Shown here piece after piece: positions 44,177 through 53,555 of a stretch of DNA of 64,000 nt. Every line of letters starts with the position of its first letter. Position 1 is the stretch's first letter. The position numbers and the translations under genes were made by a program. Under the pieces are notes generated by a model that saw only the letters and a program-made list of their open reading frames with translations, made no database searches and was not told where the DNA came from. Source of the stretch: Acidovorax temperans. GTDB lineage: Bacteria; Pseudomonadota; Gammaproteobacteria; Burkholderiales; Burkholderiaceae_C. The stretch is from assembly GCF_006716905.1 (NCBI RefSeq), contig NZ_VFPV01000001.1, positions 363,501-427,500 on the forward strand, read 5' to 3'.

Positions 44177-44929
44177 ATGAAATCGCTGAAATTACCCCTC
44201 CTCATCGCCTCGCTGCTGACCGGCTTCGCCGGTGGCGCAGCCGCCCACGATACGGGCCACCTTAGCGGTCTTGCCACTAAGGCTAGCAAAGCCGTCAAGG
44301 CGTCCTTTGACATCGTTCATACCAAGATTTCCACCGAAGGTAACGTCGCCATCTTCCACATTGCTGTGTCCGGCAAGGCCGGTGCCAGCCGTCCTGCCAA
44401 GTCCGGCAAACTCGCCGGCAGTTCGGTCTTCTCTTACGTCTGGCCGACCAGCTTGGACCCGTCCGTGATCGGCTTCGAGCCGAAGGCCGGCATCCTGGCG
44501 TTCGCAGTCACTTCCCACCCCGACTTCGACGACACGCCGCTGTTCGACGAAAACGGCGACGGGAAGCTGGACAACGATGGCGACCTCTGGCACTCGCACT
44601 GGGTGGTCCTGCAGCCGGACCCGGCCTGCGGGAAGGATGCCTTGAAGGTGGTGGACATCCCCGAAGGCGCCAAGCCTCGTGTGCCCAAGACTTGGCCGGG
44701 CCTTCCCATCCTGATCGACAGCCCGGGCTGGAGCCCGACGTTCAAGGGCGGGACCGTCGAAGTGCGCGTGCCGTTCGATGACATCGGCGCGGTCGAATCG
44801 GGTGCTTTCGACGGCGTGACGGCTGCGCTGCGCGTAAACGCCAGCGTGCACAGCCCGCTGCTTTGCGTTGCAAACGTCTTCAAGGTCGCATCGGGCGACC
44901 TGTCGCTACCCGGCAAGGTCAACAAGTAA
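44177..44929 (+). CDS. Secreted protein of unknown function with an EF-hand-like loop
   Basis: This 250-residue protein starts at ATG 44177 behind AAAGGGAAG with a signal peptide cut at about AAA-HD (residue 23). It contains DTPLFDENGDGKLDNDGDLW, a loop of regularly spaced Asp/Asn like a calcium-binding EF-hand or dockerin motif. LWHSHWVVLQPDPACG follows, with His residues that might bind metal. No enzyme family is recognised. It is followed at 58 bp by an AhpD-like gene and is divergent from an AraC regulator. Confidence 0.8.
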   Translation: MKSLKLPLLIASLLTGFAGGAAAHDTGHLSGLATKASKAVKASFDIVHTKISTEGNVAIFHIAVSGKAGASRPAKSGKLAGSSVFSYVWPTSLDPSVIGFEPKAGILAFAVTSHPDFDDTPLFDENGDGKLDNDGDLWHSHWVVLQPDPACGKDALKVVDIPEGAKPRVPKTWPGLPILIDSPGWSPTFKGGTVEVRVPFDDIGAVESGAFDGVTAALRVNASVHSPLLCVANVFKVASGDLSLPGKVNK

Positions 44930-44987
44930 CACGTATCTATCCAACTTCCTCTCTTCACTTCAACCTGACATCCTTAAGGAAATCGAT

Positions 44988-45521
44988 ATGTCTCGCGTAA
45001 ACATTCAAACTCAACACATCCCCGCAGCAAGCCAGCCCCTGCTGGCCCAGATCAAGCAAGCCTTCGGCACCACACCCAACATGTTCACGGCCGTGGCTAA
45101 CTCGCCTGCTGCCTTGCAGAGCATGTGGGCCGCCTTTGGCGCATTGGGCAAAGGTACTCTGGGCGCCAAGCTCGGCGAGCAGATTGCCGTGGCCGTCGCT
45201 AACCGCAATCGCTGCGAATACTGCCTGGCAGCCCATACCGTGCTCGGCCAGAAGGCCGGTGCGTCTTCCGCCGAAATGTCCGCTGCCCAAGTCGGCCAAT
45301 CGGGTGATACCAAGACCGCTGCGGCCTTGGTCTTCGCCCTGAAGGTGGTTGAGCAGCGCGCCCAGATCACGAATTCCGATGTCGCGACCCTGCGGGAGGC
45401 TGGCTTCGGCGACGAGCAGATCGTCGAGATCATGGCGCATGTCGCCCTGAATCTCTTTACCAACTACATCAACGTCGCCTTGGATATCCCAGTCGACTTT
45501 CCGAAGGTTGCTCTCAAGTGA
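44988..45521 (+). CDS. Carboxymuconolactone decarboxylase (AhpD-like) family protein
   Basis: This 177-residue all-helical protein carries the AhpD-type active site NRCEYCLAAHTVLG (CxxC-x3-H) and the fold's GTLGAKLGEQIAVAVANRN lead-in. Members reduce peroxiredoxins or act as alkylhydroperoxidases. It is probably co-transcribed with the secreted protein upstream under AraC control. AAGGA precedes the ATG. Confidence 0.92.
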   Translation: MSRVNIQTQHIPAASQPLLAQIKQAFGTTPNMFTAVANSPAALQSMWAAFGALGKGTLGAKLGEQIAVAVANRNRCEYCLAAHTVLGQKAGASSAEMSAAQVGQSGDTKTAAALVFALKVVEQRAQITNSDVATLREAGFGDEQIVEIMAHVALNLFTNYINVALDIPVDFPKVALK

Positions 45522-45654
45522 TCTGCAGTAAGCCTCACCCAGCAATGGGTGAGACTCGCTCGCATGCGAGGCGTTGACGTCATGCCCTAGGGACCCTCTG
45601 CACGAATCCACGCCTGATGTGCTTGCAAGGGCCTGAAGCCCAGACAATACAGAC

Positions 45655-45892
45655 ATGAAGCAAAGCAGCCTGGGCCTGAGCAACACAGTCAAACGCACCC
45701 GCAAGCGCGAATTCCTGGATGCGATGGAACTGGTCGTTCCCTGGGCTGAACTGGTAGCGCTGATACAGCCCCACGCACCCGAGGGCGGCAGGCGGGGTCA
45801 GCAGCCCTTTGCAGTGCAGACACTGCTGCGCATCCACTTCATGCAGCAGTGGTTCAAGCTCAGCGATCCGGCCATGGAAGAAGCGCTGCATG
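45655..45892 (+). pseudogene. IS5 transposase, N-terminal fragment
   Basis: MKQSSLGLSNTVKRTRKREF, MELVVPWAELVALIQPHAPE, and LLRIHFMQQWFKLSDPAMEE are the standard opening of IS5-family (IS1031/ISL2-like) transposases. The match stops at EEALHDV, where IS3 sequence begins on the other strand. Confidence 0.88.
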
Positions 45893-46051
45893 ACGTGCCT
45901 GCGGCACAGCTCCTTGACCGGCAGGCCAGCCTCCGCCTCACGCAGGAACCCGATGATTTGTTCTTCGGAAAAGCGCTTCTTCACGTCCAATCTCCTTGAT
46001 GGGGGGGATTGGACTCCAGATCGTTGCGCTACTCAAAACTGGGGGGACGTC
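45893..46051 (-). pseudogene. IS3-family end fragment with the start of orfA
   Basis: On the minus strand, KKRFSEEQIIGFLREAEAGL and PVKELCRRH are the first codons of an IS3-family OrfA HTH protein (start at 45990). Ahead of it lies an IS3-like terminal sequence (about 46020-46051, with a CCCCCC block). The remainder of the IS3 element is gone. Confidence 0.75.
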
Positions 46052-46096
46052 GGTGGATGGTAAGCGTCCGACCGCCGCCGTCTTGCGTTTGAGTGC

Positions 46097-46402
46097 TCAG
46101 CGTGGCGCGTTGATCTCGTCGGCGAATTCGCCCTCGTCCCATGCTTTGCCGATGGCGGCATCCAGGCGTACCAGCAGTTGATGCAGGGTTTCGTCCTTGC
46201 GCTTGCGCAGCATGGCCAGACAGGTGTGGTCGTCGTTGGCGATGGCCACACAGCCGACCGGGCGCATGAGGCCCAGGGTGATCTGGCCTTCGGTCTGTAT
46301 CAGTGCGTTGAGGTGTTCGAGTGCAGCCAGCGGGTCGCTGGCCGGGTCGGGTTTCACGCCGCTTGCCTGTGCAGGGCGCGCGCTTCGGCTTCGATGTTCC
46401 AT
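46097..46402 (-). CDS. IS66-associated small protein
   Basis: This 101-residue frame starts inside the end of tnpC (overlap of 49 bp) and contains [40 protein letters not shown], and [20 protein letters not shown]. The composition is protein-like. A similar passenger follows tnpC in some IS66 elements; its role is unknown. Confidence 0.65.
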   Translation of the reverse strand: MEHRSRSARPAQASGVKPDPASDPLAALEHLNALIQTEGQITLGLMRPVGCVAIANDDHTCLAMLRKRKDETLHQLLVRLDAAIGKAWDEGEFADEINAPR

Positions 46403-47958
46403 GGCAACAGTTCCTCGATGCGATTGATCGGGTGGTCCGCAATGCGTGCGAGCACTTCGCGCAGATAGGCCTCCGGGTCCAGCCCGTTCAGTTTGGCCGA
46501 GCCGATCAGGCTGTAGATCGCGGCCGCGCGCTCACCTCCGGCATCCGACCCGGCAAACAGATAATTCTTGCGCCCCAGAGCGACGCCGCGCAGCGCGCGT
46601 TCGGCCGCGTTGTTGTCGATCTCGATGCGCCCGTCGCCGGCATAGCGCACCAGCGCCCGCCAGTGGTTGAGCGCGTACTGGATCGCCTCGCCAATGCCGG
46701 ATTTGCCCGACACGCGCCGTCTCTGTGTGGTGAGCCAGTCGTGCAGCGCATCGAGCAGCGGACGAGCGCGCATCTGGCGCGCTTCGCACCTGACCGGCGG
46801 TGGCGCACCGCGCACCGCAGCTTCGACGGCATACAGGGCGCCGATGCGCACCAGCGCCTCTTCGGCGATGGGCGAGTCGTGCGCGCGCACGAGATCGAAG
46901 AACTTGCGTCGCACATGCGCCCAGCAACCGGCTTCCTGCATCCGCCCGCCGGCGTACAGCGCATCGAAGCCAGCGAAGGCGTCCGCCTGCACGATGCCGC
47001 TGAAGTCGCGCAAGTGCTCTTGCGGATGCGCACCGCGCCGGTCCGGCGAGTAGGCGAACCACACCGCGGGCGCAGCCGTGCCGGCGGCCGGCCGGTCGTC
47101 GCGCACATACACCCACAGCCGCCCGGTGCGCGTGCGTCCCCGGCCCGGAGCAAGCACCGGCAAGGGCGTATCGTCGGCGTGGATCTTCTCGCCTGCTCTC
47201 ACGTAGCGCGACAGCACCTGCACCAGCGGAGCGAGCAGATCCGCCGTGGCGCTCACCCAGTCGGCCAGGGTCGAACGCTCCAGCCGCACACCCTCGCGCG
47301 CGTAAATGGCGCTTTGCCGGTACAGCGGCAGGTGGTCGCAGTACTTGGCGGTGAGCACGTGGGCGAGCAGCCCGGGGCCGGGCAGCCCGCCCATGATCGG
47401 CCGGCTGGGGGCGGGCGCCTGCACGATGGCCTCGCACCGACCGCAGGCAAACTTCGGGCGCACGTGGCGCACCACGCGGAAGCGGGCCGGGACGTACTCC
47501 AGCTCTTCGGACACGTCCTCGCCCAGGTGCTTGAGAGCGCCGCCGCATTGCGGGCAGCCGCTGCAGGTTGGCAGATGTTCCATGCGGCTGCGCGGCAGGT
47601 GATCGGGCAGCCGGTTGCGGCCGGGGTGTCGCGGGGCGGATTCGATCGGGATGACCTCGGCGAGTGCGGCGAGATCGACTGATGCGCCACGGGCCTCGCC
47701 GTCTTCTTGCTGCGCCGTACTCAACCCGAGATCAAGCTGGCCGCAGAGCGCGCCCAGCCGCTCCGAGCGGCGGCCGAACTGTGCGTGCTTGAGCTTGGCG
47801 ACCTGCAGCTTGAGCCGTTCGATCTCGGCCAGACGCGCATCGAGCAGATGCTTGAGCAGCATCGGGTCGTCGGGCAGTGCGGCTACCTGCGCCGACAGTG
47901 CCCCGGAGTGGGCGTCGCGGCGGGCGTCGGTGTCGGTGAAGGGGGAAGCCGCAGGCAT
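46354..47958 (-). CDS. tnpC: IS66 transposase TnpC
   Basis: This 534-residue IS66 transposase has an N-terminal leucine-zipper-like helix (about 35-65), a zinc-finger-like region ([27 protein letters not shown]), and the DDE core: [34 protein letters not shown], and [20 protein letters not shown] (Glu). It is the catalytic subunit and is intact. Confidence 0.95.
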   Translation of the reverse strand: MPAASPFTDTDARRDAHSGALSAQVAALPDDPMLLKHLLDARLAEIERLKLQVAKLKHAQFGRRSERLGALCGQLDLGLSTAQQEDGEARGASVDLAALAEVIPIESAPRHPGRNRLPDHLPRSRMEHLPTCSGCPQCGGALKHLGEDVSEELEYVPARFRVVRHVRPKFACGRCEAIVQAPAPSRPIMGGLPGPGLLAHVLTAKYCDHLPLYRQSAIYAREGVRLERSTLADWVSATADLLAPLVQVLSRYVRAGEKIHADDTPLPVLAPGRGRTRTGRLWVYVRDDRPAAGTAAPAVWFAYSPDRRGAHPQEHLRDFSGIVQADAFAGFDALYAGGRMQEAGCWAHVRRKFFDLVRAHDSPIAEEALVRIGALYAVEAAVRGAPPPVRCEARQMRARPLLDALHDWLTTQRRRVSGKSGIGEAIQYALNHWRALVRYAGDGRIEIDNNAAERALRGVALGRKNYLFAGSDAGGERAAAIYSLIGSAKLNGLDPEAYLREVLARIADHPINRIEELLPWNIEAEARALHRQAA

Positions 47959-48043
47959 GCGGCGCAGTCTACGCGATCAATCGCGCTGTGAACAGGAGGC
48001 ACGCGCTGGGCGAACGGGCGGGGCGTGGAGCGCCGGAAATGGC

Positions 48044-48385
48044 TCAGGCAGCCAGTTCGGGCGCGCTCCTGCGCGGGGTGCGCCAGTCAATCCCCTCGAG
48101 CAGCATGGACAGTTGCGCCGCACTCAGATGCACGGCGCCATCGGCCGCCTGCGGCCACACGAAGCGACCGCGCTCCAGCCGTTTGGCCAAGAGGCACATG
48201 CCGTCGCCGTCCCACCACAGGAGCTTGACCCGGTCGCCGCGCCGGCCGCGGAAGATGAACAGGTGGCCACTGAACGGGTCCGCCCCCAGGCGCTGCTGCA
48301 CCAGAGAGGCCAGCCCGTCGAAGCCGCGGCGCATGTCGGTGGCACCGGCCGCCAGCCAGATGCGCGTGCCCGATGGAATCAGCAT
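48044..48385 (-). CDS. tnpB: IS66 accessory protein TnpB
   Basis: This 113-residue IS66 Orf2 protein contains IWLAAGATDMRRGFDGLASL, FSGHLFIFRGRRGDRVKLLW, and WDGDGMCLLAKRLERGRF. It is needed for IS66 transposition. Its ATG (48385) overlaps the tnpA end by 7 bp, implying coupled translation. Confidence 0.93.
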   Translation of the reverse strand: MLIPSGTRIWLAAGATDMRRGFDGLASLVQQRLGADPFSGHLFIFRGRRGDRVKLLWWDGDGMCLLAKRLERGRFVWPQAADGAVHLSAAQLSMLLEGIDWRTPRRSAPELAA

Positions 48386-48786
48386 CGCGCGGACAGGCGT
48401 TCGAGCACCTGCGCCAGCGTGTCGGCATCGGGCCGGCCTTCGATGCGCAGCCGAACCGTGCCGAACTCGACCGTCAACACGCCGCCGGGCGCTGCCGTGC
48501 GGATGCGTTCGACCGGCGCGGCACAACGGTCCGTTGCCGGCGAGCGCATCGGCGCATCGATGCGTACCGGCAGCAGCGCCGGCTCATCGTCCCCGAGCAG
48601 ACCGTCCCGATACAGCGTGCGCCACAGAAAGACCTGGTTGGCGTTGATGTCATGATCGCGCGCCACACGCGATACCGACGCGCCGGGCGCAAACGATGCC
48701 TCGACCACAGCGCGCTTGAACGCGACCGGATGACGCTTGTAGGGGCCGCGCTTGTACGCACGTCCAGTGCGGGGATTTGTGTCCAT
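48379..48786 (-). CDS. tnpA: IS66 accessory protein TnpA
   Basis: This 135-residue HTH protein starts at ATG 48786 behind GGAGATC. It contains AFKRAVVEASFAPGASVSRV and ARDHDINANQVFLWRTLYRD, an IS3 OrfA-like helix-turn-helix. The C-terminal half is specific to IS66 TnpA. It is the first gene of the IS66 operon. Confidence 0.9.
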   Translation of the reverse strand: MDTNPRTGRAYKRGPYKRHPVAFKRAVVEASFAPGASVSRVARDHDINANQVFLWRTLYRDGLLGDDEPALLPVRIDAPMRSPATDRCAAPVERIRTAAPGGVLTVEFGTVRLRIEGRPDADTLAQVLERLSARC

Positions 48787-48882
48787 GATCTCCTTTGTGG
48801 ACACAACATTGAGGTGCCCAGGTGCGGGCGATCATTGCGCGCAGGGTCGGGGAAGGGAAGGCGGTGGCGGTCGGACGCTTAC

Positions 48883-49450
48883 GGTGGATGCCACGCTGAT
48901 TGCGGCGCCCACCTCCACCAAGAACGAAGGCAAGGCGCGAGACCCCGAGATGCACCAGAGCAAGAAGGGCAACCAGTGGTACTTCGGCATGAAGGTCCAC
49001 ATTGGAGTGGATGCGGATTCGGGCCTGGTGCACACGGTGCGGGGCACCAGCGGCAACGTAAGCGACGTAGTCCAAGCCAACAGCCTGCTGCACGGGCAGG
49101 AGACGGACGCCTTTGGCGATGCAGGCTACCAAGGGGTGGACAAGCGCCCCGATGCCAGGCAAGCCGTGTGCTGGCACGTAGCCATGCGCCCAGGCCTGCG
49201 CCGAGCGCTAGACAAGCACAAGCCTCTTGATGATCTGATCGGCCAGTTGGAGCGCACCAAGGCGCGCATTCGGGCCAAGGTGGAACACCCCTTCAGGGTG
49301 CTCAAGCAGCAGTTTGGATATGTGAAGGTGCGCTACCGTGGCCTCAAGAAAAACACGGCGCAGATCGTCACCCTATTCGCGTTGAGCAACCTGTGGATGC
49401 CCAGGCACAAGCTGCAAGCCATGGCACAGGTGCGCGTGCAAGGGGCGTAA
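48883..49450 (+). pseudogene. IS5 transposase, C-terminal fragment
   Basis: TVDATLIAAPTSTKNEGKAR, GNQWYFGMKVHIGVDADSGL, and VRYRGLKKNTAQIVTLFALS are the catalytic half of an IS5-family transposase, with the DDE residues in VDATL, GDAGYQG and RAKVEHPFRVLK. It continues the fragment at 45655-45892, from which it is separated by the nested elements. Confidence 0.9.
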
Positions 49451-49579
49451 TGCCCACGCAATCGGGCAATTGCTTCCCTAGGAGGCGCTTGGACAGCGTT
49501 TGGACGCCTTGCCGGGGAAGGCTTTATCTCACAGACAAGCGTAGCTCTCTTCCAAGTGATTCGTGCAGACCTTCCCTAG

Positions 49580-49857
49580 GAGATCGAAGCCAGCGATTGG
49601 CTGAACACGGACAAGCCACTTAGCCTGCGGCGGCACGCCCAGCCCTCGATGCACTTCCCGGTGATACACGCCGGCGATGGCGTGTCCCAACCACCGCTCG
49701 ACTTCCTCCAGGGTCATCACCGCGCTCTTGGAGGGATCGAGGTCGCCCTTGGTCTGCACGTTGGAGAAGGTCGTTCCCGGCAGCAGGTGGACCTTGCCCA
49801 TCATCGTGCCGATCAGCCGTTCGATGTGGCCCCCGTAATGCGGCGCCGCGGCGACCT
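49580..49857 (-). pseudogene. Integrase-core (TniA/TnsB-like) transposase fragment
   Basis: On the minus strand, GGHIERLIGTMMGKVHLLPG, TTFSNVQTKGDLDPSKSAVM, and GHAIAGVYHREVHRGLGVPP resemble the Glu-containing end of an rve-type transposase with a Mu-C-like continuation. It is cut by the IS5 insertion at one side and fused to a glutathione transferase fragment at the other. Family assignment below this level is unsure. Confidence 0.6.
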
Positions 49858-49861
49858 GGCG

Positions 49862-50240
49862 AGTCAGTCATTCCGCGACGTCGCGCCGCTCGGCCGCGTT
49901 CCCGTTCTCGAACTCCCGGATGGACAGCGCATCACCGAATCCGCGGCCATCCTCTTCTACCTCACACGAGACACGCCTTGGTCGCCCGAGGACAGGCTGG
50001 CACAAGCCCAGGTGATGAGTTGGCTATCCTTTGAGCAGGAGGTTCACATGAAGCCGCTAGCTCTGCTGCGCCTCCATCTGGCGCTCAGGCGCGACGGCGA
50101 TGCTGCCAGCGCCGAGTTCGTGAAGCTAGCCCAGGAGGCTCGCTCAGCGCTTGCGTTGCTGGAGGGGCAATTACTCCGTCAAAGAGAAAATTCCTGGGTT
50201 GCAACGTCCACACAGCCAAGCATTGCAGACGCGGCCCCCA
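49862..50240 (+). pseudogene. Glutathione S-transferase fragment
   Basis: FRDVAPLGRVPVLELPDGQR, ITESAAILFYLTRDTPW, and the helical C-domain (AQVMSWLSFEQEVHMKPLAL) are a GST lacking its first 30 or so residues, including the glutathione-binding start. It ends abruptly after QPSIADAA, where the C-terminal domain should continue. Confidence 0.8.
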
Positions 50241-50241
50241 G

Positions 50242-50502
50242 GGCGGGCTGTTCTCTGCTCAGTTCCCACCCGAGGTGCGATACAGCGGTATTTCGATCGC
50301 GGTTCAGGTTTCAGGTTCCATTGGCGGCGGTCTGGCTCCTCTGGTCGCGACATCGCTGCTTGCCTATGGTGGCGGCGACGCGCGCTACATCGTGTGGTAC
50401 CTGACTGCTCTTGGCATCGTCGCGATCGTCAGTTCGCTGTTCAAGCACGACCCATTGCGCTTCGCCCTTCCCACAACGGGTGGCTTGAGAGGCCAAGCAT
50501 GA
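50242..50502 (+). pseudogene. Major-facilitator (MHS-type) transporter, C-terminal fragment
   Basis: GLFSAQFPPEVRYSGISIAV, QVSGSIGGGLAPLVATSLLA, and IVWYLTALGIVAIVSSLF are the last two or three membrane segments of a metabolite:H+ symporter of the MHS type. The stop codon overlaps the next start by ATGA, showing that the two genes once formed an operon. Confidence 0.8.
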
Positions 50503-51101
50503 AGCACGAGCACATCGACTACTACTTCTGGATGAACTCGGACTGGGCCTAACTTGGTGCTGATCGCCTGGAGGCTTTGGCGACACGTCAAGGTGTCAGC
50601 ATCCCGTACATGCCCGTGGATTTGCCCAACGTGTATTCCCGGACCGGGGGCGTGCTGCTGGGGCAGCGGTCTCAGGATCGGCAGAACTACCGTGTGACCG
50701 AACTCCAAGGCTGGTGCCGGAAACTGGGCATGTACGTGAACCCGCGCCCCAAGTTCATGTGCCCCAATGCTGAACTAGCCTCTTGCCTCGTGATCGCGGC
50801 TGATTTGCAAGGGTTGGCGGTTCTTCCCTTGTACAAAGCCATTCTGCGAGCCGAGTGGGTCGAGGAGCGCGACATATCTGCAGAGGAAACCCTGCGCGAT
50901 GTTCTGGACGATCAGGATCTGGACAGCACAACGCTGCTGAGCCGAGCGAAAGCCGCTGAAATTGTTCAACGGTATCGGAAATACACCGACCAGGCCGTGA
51001 GCGCTGGGGTGTTTGGGTCTCCCTCATATGTCTATCGTGGCGAACTGTTCTGGGGTCAGGACAGGCTGGACATGCTGGAGGAAGCGATCGCCGGCGCCTG
51101 A
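50499..51101 (+). pseudogene. 2-hydroxychromene-2-carboxylate isomerase (DsbA-like), nonsense mutation
   Basis: The frame opens MKHEHIDYYFWMNSDWA and meets TAA at 50550-50552, then continues without further damage as LGADRLEALATRQGVSIPYM, PKFMCPNAELASCLVIAADL and SAGVFGSPSYVYRGELFWGQ to the stop at 51101. A single TAC/TAT to TAA change accounts for it. The family isomerises an intermediate of naphthalene-type degradation using glutathione. Downstream reinitiation could give a truncated, doubtful product. Confidence 0.87.
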
Positions 51102-51158
51102 TGACGGCGAACCGTCCAGTGACTGAGCTTCACTTGGTCACTGGGCGTTCGATTCAGC

Positions 51159-51884
51159 TCATTGGCTCTTGGCAGTGTAGGCCGCCACGAGCTTGTCGAG
51201 GAAGGCAAACAATTTCTGGTTCATGGCGTCATAGTCGTTGGCACGTAGGGCTGCGGGCTGCTGCACGAAGCGGTGTGCGGTCAGCGTCGCCAGTTCGCGT
51301 TCGGATGCCTCGATCAGCAGTTCGATCACCTTCGGCGTGAATTCCATGTGGCACTGGAAACCGTACACGAGATCGCTGTATTCGACGATCTGGCATGGGC
51401 ATCCTTCGCTGTATGCAATAACCTTGGCACTGTCGGTCAGACCGGGCATGTCGCTGTGCCAGTGGCCGACCTCCAGGGTGTCGCCGAAGTGAGCGAACTT
51501 GCCGCTCGCTTTCCCCTCGGCCGTGAGCGTGATGGGAAACTTGCCGATTTCCTTCTCAGGGCTGCGCACACATCGACCACCCAGCGCCTCGCCGAGCAAC
51601 TGTGCGCCCAAGCAGACGCCGATGACGGCCTTTCCCACAGCAACACATCGCGCGATCAGCGCTTGCTCGGCCCTGGAGTCAAAATGCGGGCATTCCTCTA
51701 CTGTGGTCGAGGGTGACTGCGGCCCCCCCATGACCACCAGCAGGTCGATGTCGTCGATGGACTGAGGCAGCGGCTCATGAGCGTAGACGCGAGAATAGCT
51801 TACCTGGTGGCCGCGTTCCCGGATCCAGGTTTCGTAGGCGCCTGGCGCCTCAAACGATTCGTGTACGACAAAATGGACTTTCAT
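51159..51884 (-). CDS. Class I glutamine amidotransferase-like protein
   Basis: This 241-residue protein has the nucleophile elbow AVIGVCLGAQLLGEALGG (Cys) and the His-Glu pair in YGFQCHMEFTP, completing a GMP-synthase-like GATase triad. The oxyanion strand VVMGGPQSP is also present. As a stand-alone protein it may hydrolyse gamma-glutamyl compounds or supply ammonia to a partner; the substrate is not known. It is 26 bp downstream of the permease gene in the same direction. Confidence 0.9.
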   Translation of the reverse strand: MKVHFVVHESFEAPGAYETWIRERGHQVSYSRVYAHEPLPQSIDDIDLLVVMGGPQSPSTTVEECPHFDSRAEQALIARCVAVGKAVIGVCLGAQLLGEALGGRCVRSPEKEIGKFPITLTAEGKASGKFAHFGDTLEVGHWHSDMPGLTDSAKVIAYSEGCPCQIVEYSDLVYGFQCHMEFTPKVIELLIEASERELATLTAHRFVQQPAALRANDYDAMNQKLFAFLDKLVAAYTAKSQ

Positions 51885-51910
51885 GATTCACCTTTAAATG
51901 GATGGGGAAC

Positions 51911-53389
51911 TTATCGGGCAAGCACGATCCACGTCGCTTGCAGCAAAAGCAAGGCAAGCGCAGCACCGGCATACGGCAGCAGCGTGAGGTAGACGGCGCG
52001 CTCCTGGCCCATTCCGTGAGACAGGCTTGCCGCAATCGACATCCTGACTGGAGAGAAGAACCCCATCGAGGTGCCCGCCACGTGTTGGAGGGCAGTCACC
52101 ATGGGAACGCTCAGGCCGGCCTGCATCGCCAGCACGACCTGCGAAGGCATGAACAGGCTGTTCGGGGCGTTGCCGCTATTGGTGAGGATGCCGAACAGGC
52201 TGGCCAGTATCGGCGTCGCCAGCACGGCCCCTTCGTGCAGCGTGGCGAACATGCCCTCGGCAAACGCGCGCGATATGCCCGCTGCGGACAGCACTTCCGC
52301 CATCATGGCGAACAGGAAAACCGCCAGGACGGCGTGCTTGCCGGTGGCCCATGCTGCACGCGCCTCATGGCCGAGCAGGTGGCCTTGCCCGCGGATCAGG
52401 CCGGTGAGCACACCGCCGACCAGCAGCCATGCCCCCGCGTGGAAGAGGGGCATCCATGCCGGCAGATCCTCGAAAGGCGTGACCGTCCAGGCAGAGCGGA
52501 GCACGTCTCGCAGAGGAGGCAGCAAGCGAGTCGAGACCAGCCCGCCGATGAGCAGGGCATAAGGCAGCACGTTTCGCACAGTCGCTCCCAGCGAGCGTCC
52601 ATCCACGGGGCCATCCACCAGGTAACGCAGGACGATGAGCGGTCCGTAGACGGTCATCAATGCGGTTTCCGGCCCCAGATGGAAGCTTGCAGGAGCGAGC
52701 AGCGCCAGCGCCGCCGCGATCCAGGCTGCTTCCCGTGCACATTCGGCGATGGGGGCGCCGAATCCCGCCCGCCGGGCGGTTCGCCAGAACAAGGGCAGCC
52801 ACACCAGCATCAGCAAGGTGACCGGCACCATCGCGTACAAGCCCAGTTGCGTTGCCGGGATGCGCGCATATGCGGCCGCAAGCATGGTTCCGCTGCCCAT
52901 CGCTCCCCAGGGGATCATGGTCTGGCTCAACAAGGCAAAGTTCATCAGGTGGCGAGGGGCAATGCCGAGGCAGCGTACCAGCGCGACGGTGCCGAGCATG
53001 CCGACACCGAATCCCGTTGCGGACTCGGCAAACGGGCCGACCAGGAAGCAGGCGAAGAACAGCAGGCGGCGCTGCGCGAGCTGCGTCATGCCGGCGTTCG
53101 CCCCTGAATCACCTACATCATCGCTGGGCGTGGCCGTCGTGTTGCGGGCCGCCATCTGCCAGAACAGCAATCCACCCAGGATGTACGGCGCGATCGTTGC
53201 TCCGATCCACAGCCCACGCGCCAGCGATCGCAGCAATGGCTCGGGCCCGAATGCCACGGGCCCCGTCAGCGTCGCTACGGGCACCGCGATCAGCAAGCCC
53301 ATCATGGCGGCCCACGTCGTATTGAACCGGCCGCTGCCGATCGCTGCCACGACGGCCAGTGCGGGCAGCGACCATAGGAGATATGACAT
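51911..53389 (-). CDS. Lactate permease-family transporter
   Basis: This 492-residue integral membrane protein with about 12 segments resembles LctP/GlcA permeases, marked by FFACFLVGPFAESATGFGVG, LLSQTMIPWGAMGSGTML, and SLFGILTNSGNAPNSLFMPS. It probably imports lactate, glycolate or a related short acid by proton symport. It is likely co-transcribed with the amidotransferase gene after it. Confidence 0.85.
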   Translation of the reverse strand: MSYLLWSLPALAVVAAIGSGRFNTTWAAMMGLLIAVPVATLTGPVAFGPEPLLRSLARGLWIGATIAPYILGGLLFWQMAARNTTATPSDDVGDSGANAGMTQLAQRRLLFFACFLVGPFAESATGFGVGMLGTVALVRCLGIAPRHLMNFALLSQTMIPWGAMGSGTMLAAAYARIPATQLGLYAMVPVTLLMLVWLPLFWRTARRAGFGAPIAECAREAAWIAAALALLAPASFHLGPETALMTVYGPLIVLRYLVDGPVDGRSLGATVRNVLPYALLIGGLVSTRLLPPLRDVLRSAWTVTPFEDLPAWMPLFHAGAWLLVGGVLTGLIRGQGHLLGHEARAAWATGKHAVLAVFLFAMMAEVLSAAGISRAFAEGMFATLHEGAVLATPILASLFGILTNSGNAPNSLFMPSQVVLAMQAGLSVPMVTALQHVAGTSMGFFSPVRMSIAASLSHGMGQERAVYLTLLPYAGAALALLLLQATWIVLAR

Positions 53390-53555
53390 CCCTGTCCCCC
53401 GGAGCTGCTTTACAAGCTCACGCCATGTATCGGCACGGCGCCACCTTTGACCGGGGCCCGCTGGCCGAGGCCAGAGTTAACAGTCCTCGTCCGTTGATAT
53501 CCGAATGTACGGCGCCAGCCGTTAATGCTCGCCGACGCCAAGGAGTATGGCCGCC

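Larger units (their letters stand above)
46052..48890 (-). mobile_element. Complete IS66-family element
   Basis: The element is 46060-48882 (2823 bp). The 17-bp terminal repeats GTAAGCGTCCGACCGCC are at 46060-46076 and inverted at 48866-48882. An exact 8-bp target duplication GGTGGATG occurs at 46052-46059 and 48883-48890. All three core genes (tnpA, tnpB, tnpC) are intact, plus a small fourth frame. Confidence 0.95.
45587..49579. mobile_element. IS5-family element, broken by nested insertions
   Basis: The outer ends at 45591-45608 (GGACCCTCTGCACGAATC) and 49558-49575 are inverted repeats with three mismatches in 18, flanked by CTAG at 45587-45590 and 49576-49579, the target duplication of this IS5 subgroup. 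The transposase N-terminal part (45655-45892) and C-terminal part (48883-49450) remain. The middle is replaced by an IS3 fragment and a complete IS66 element. Confidence 0.85.

Noticed and set aside
45955..46051. An intact IS3-family element.
   Set aside because: Only the terminal sequence and the first 32 codons of orfA are present; orfB and the other end are missing.
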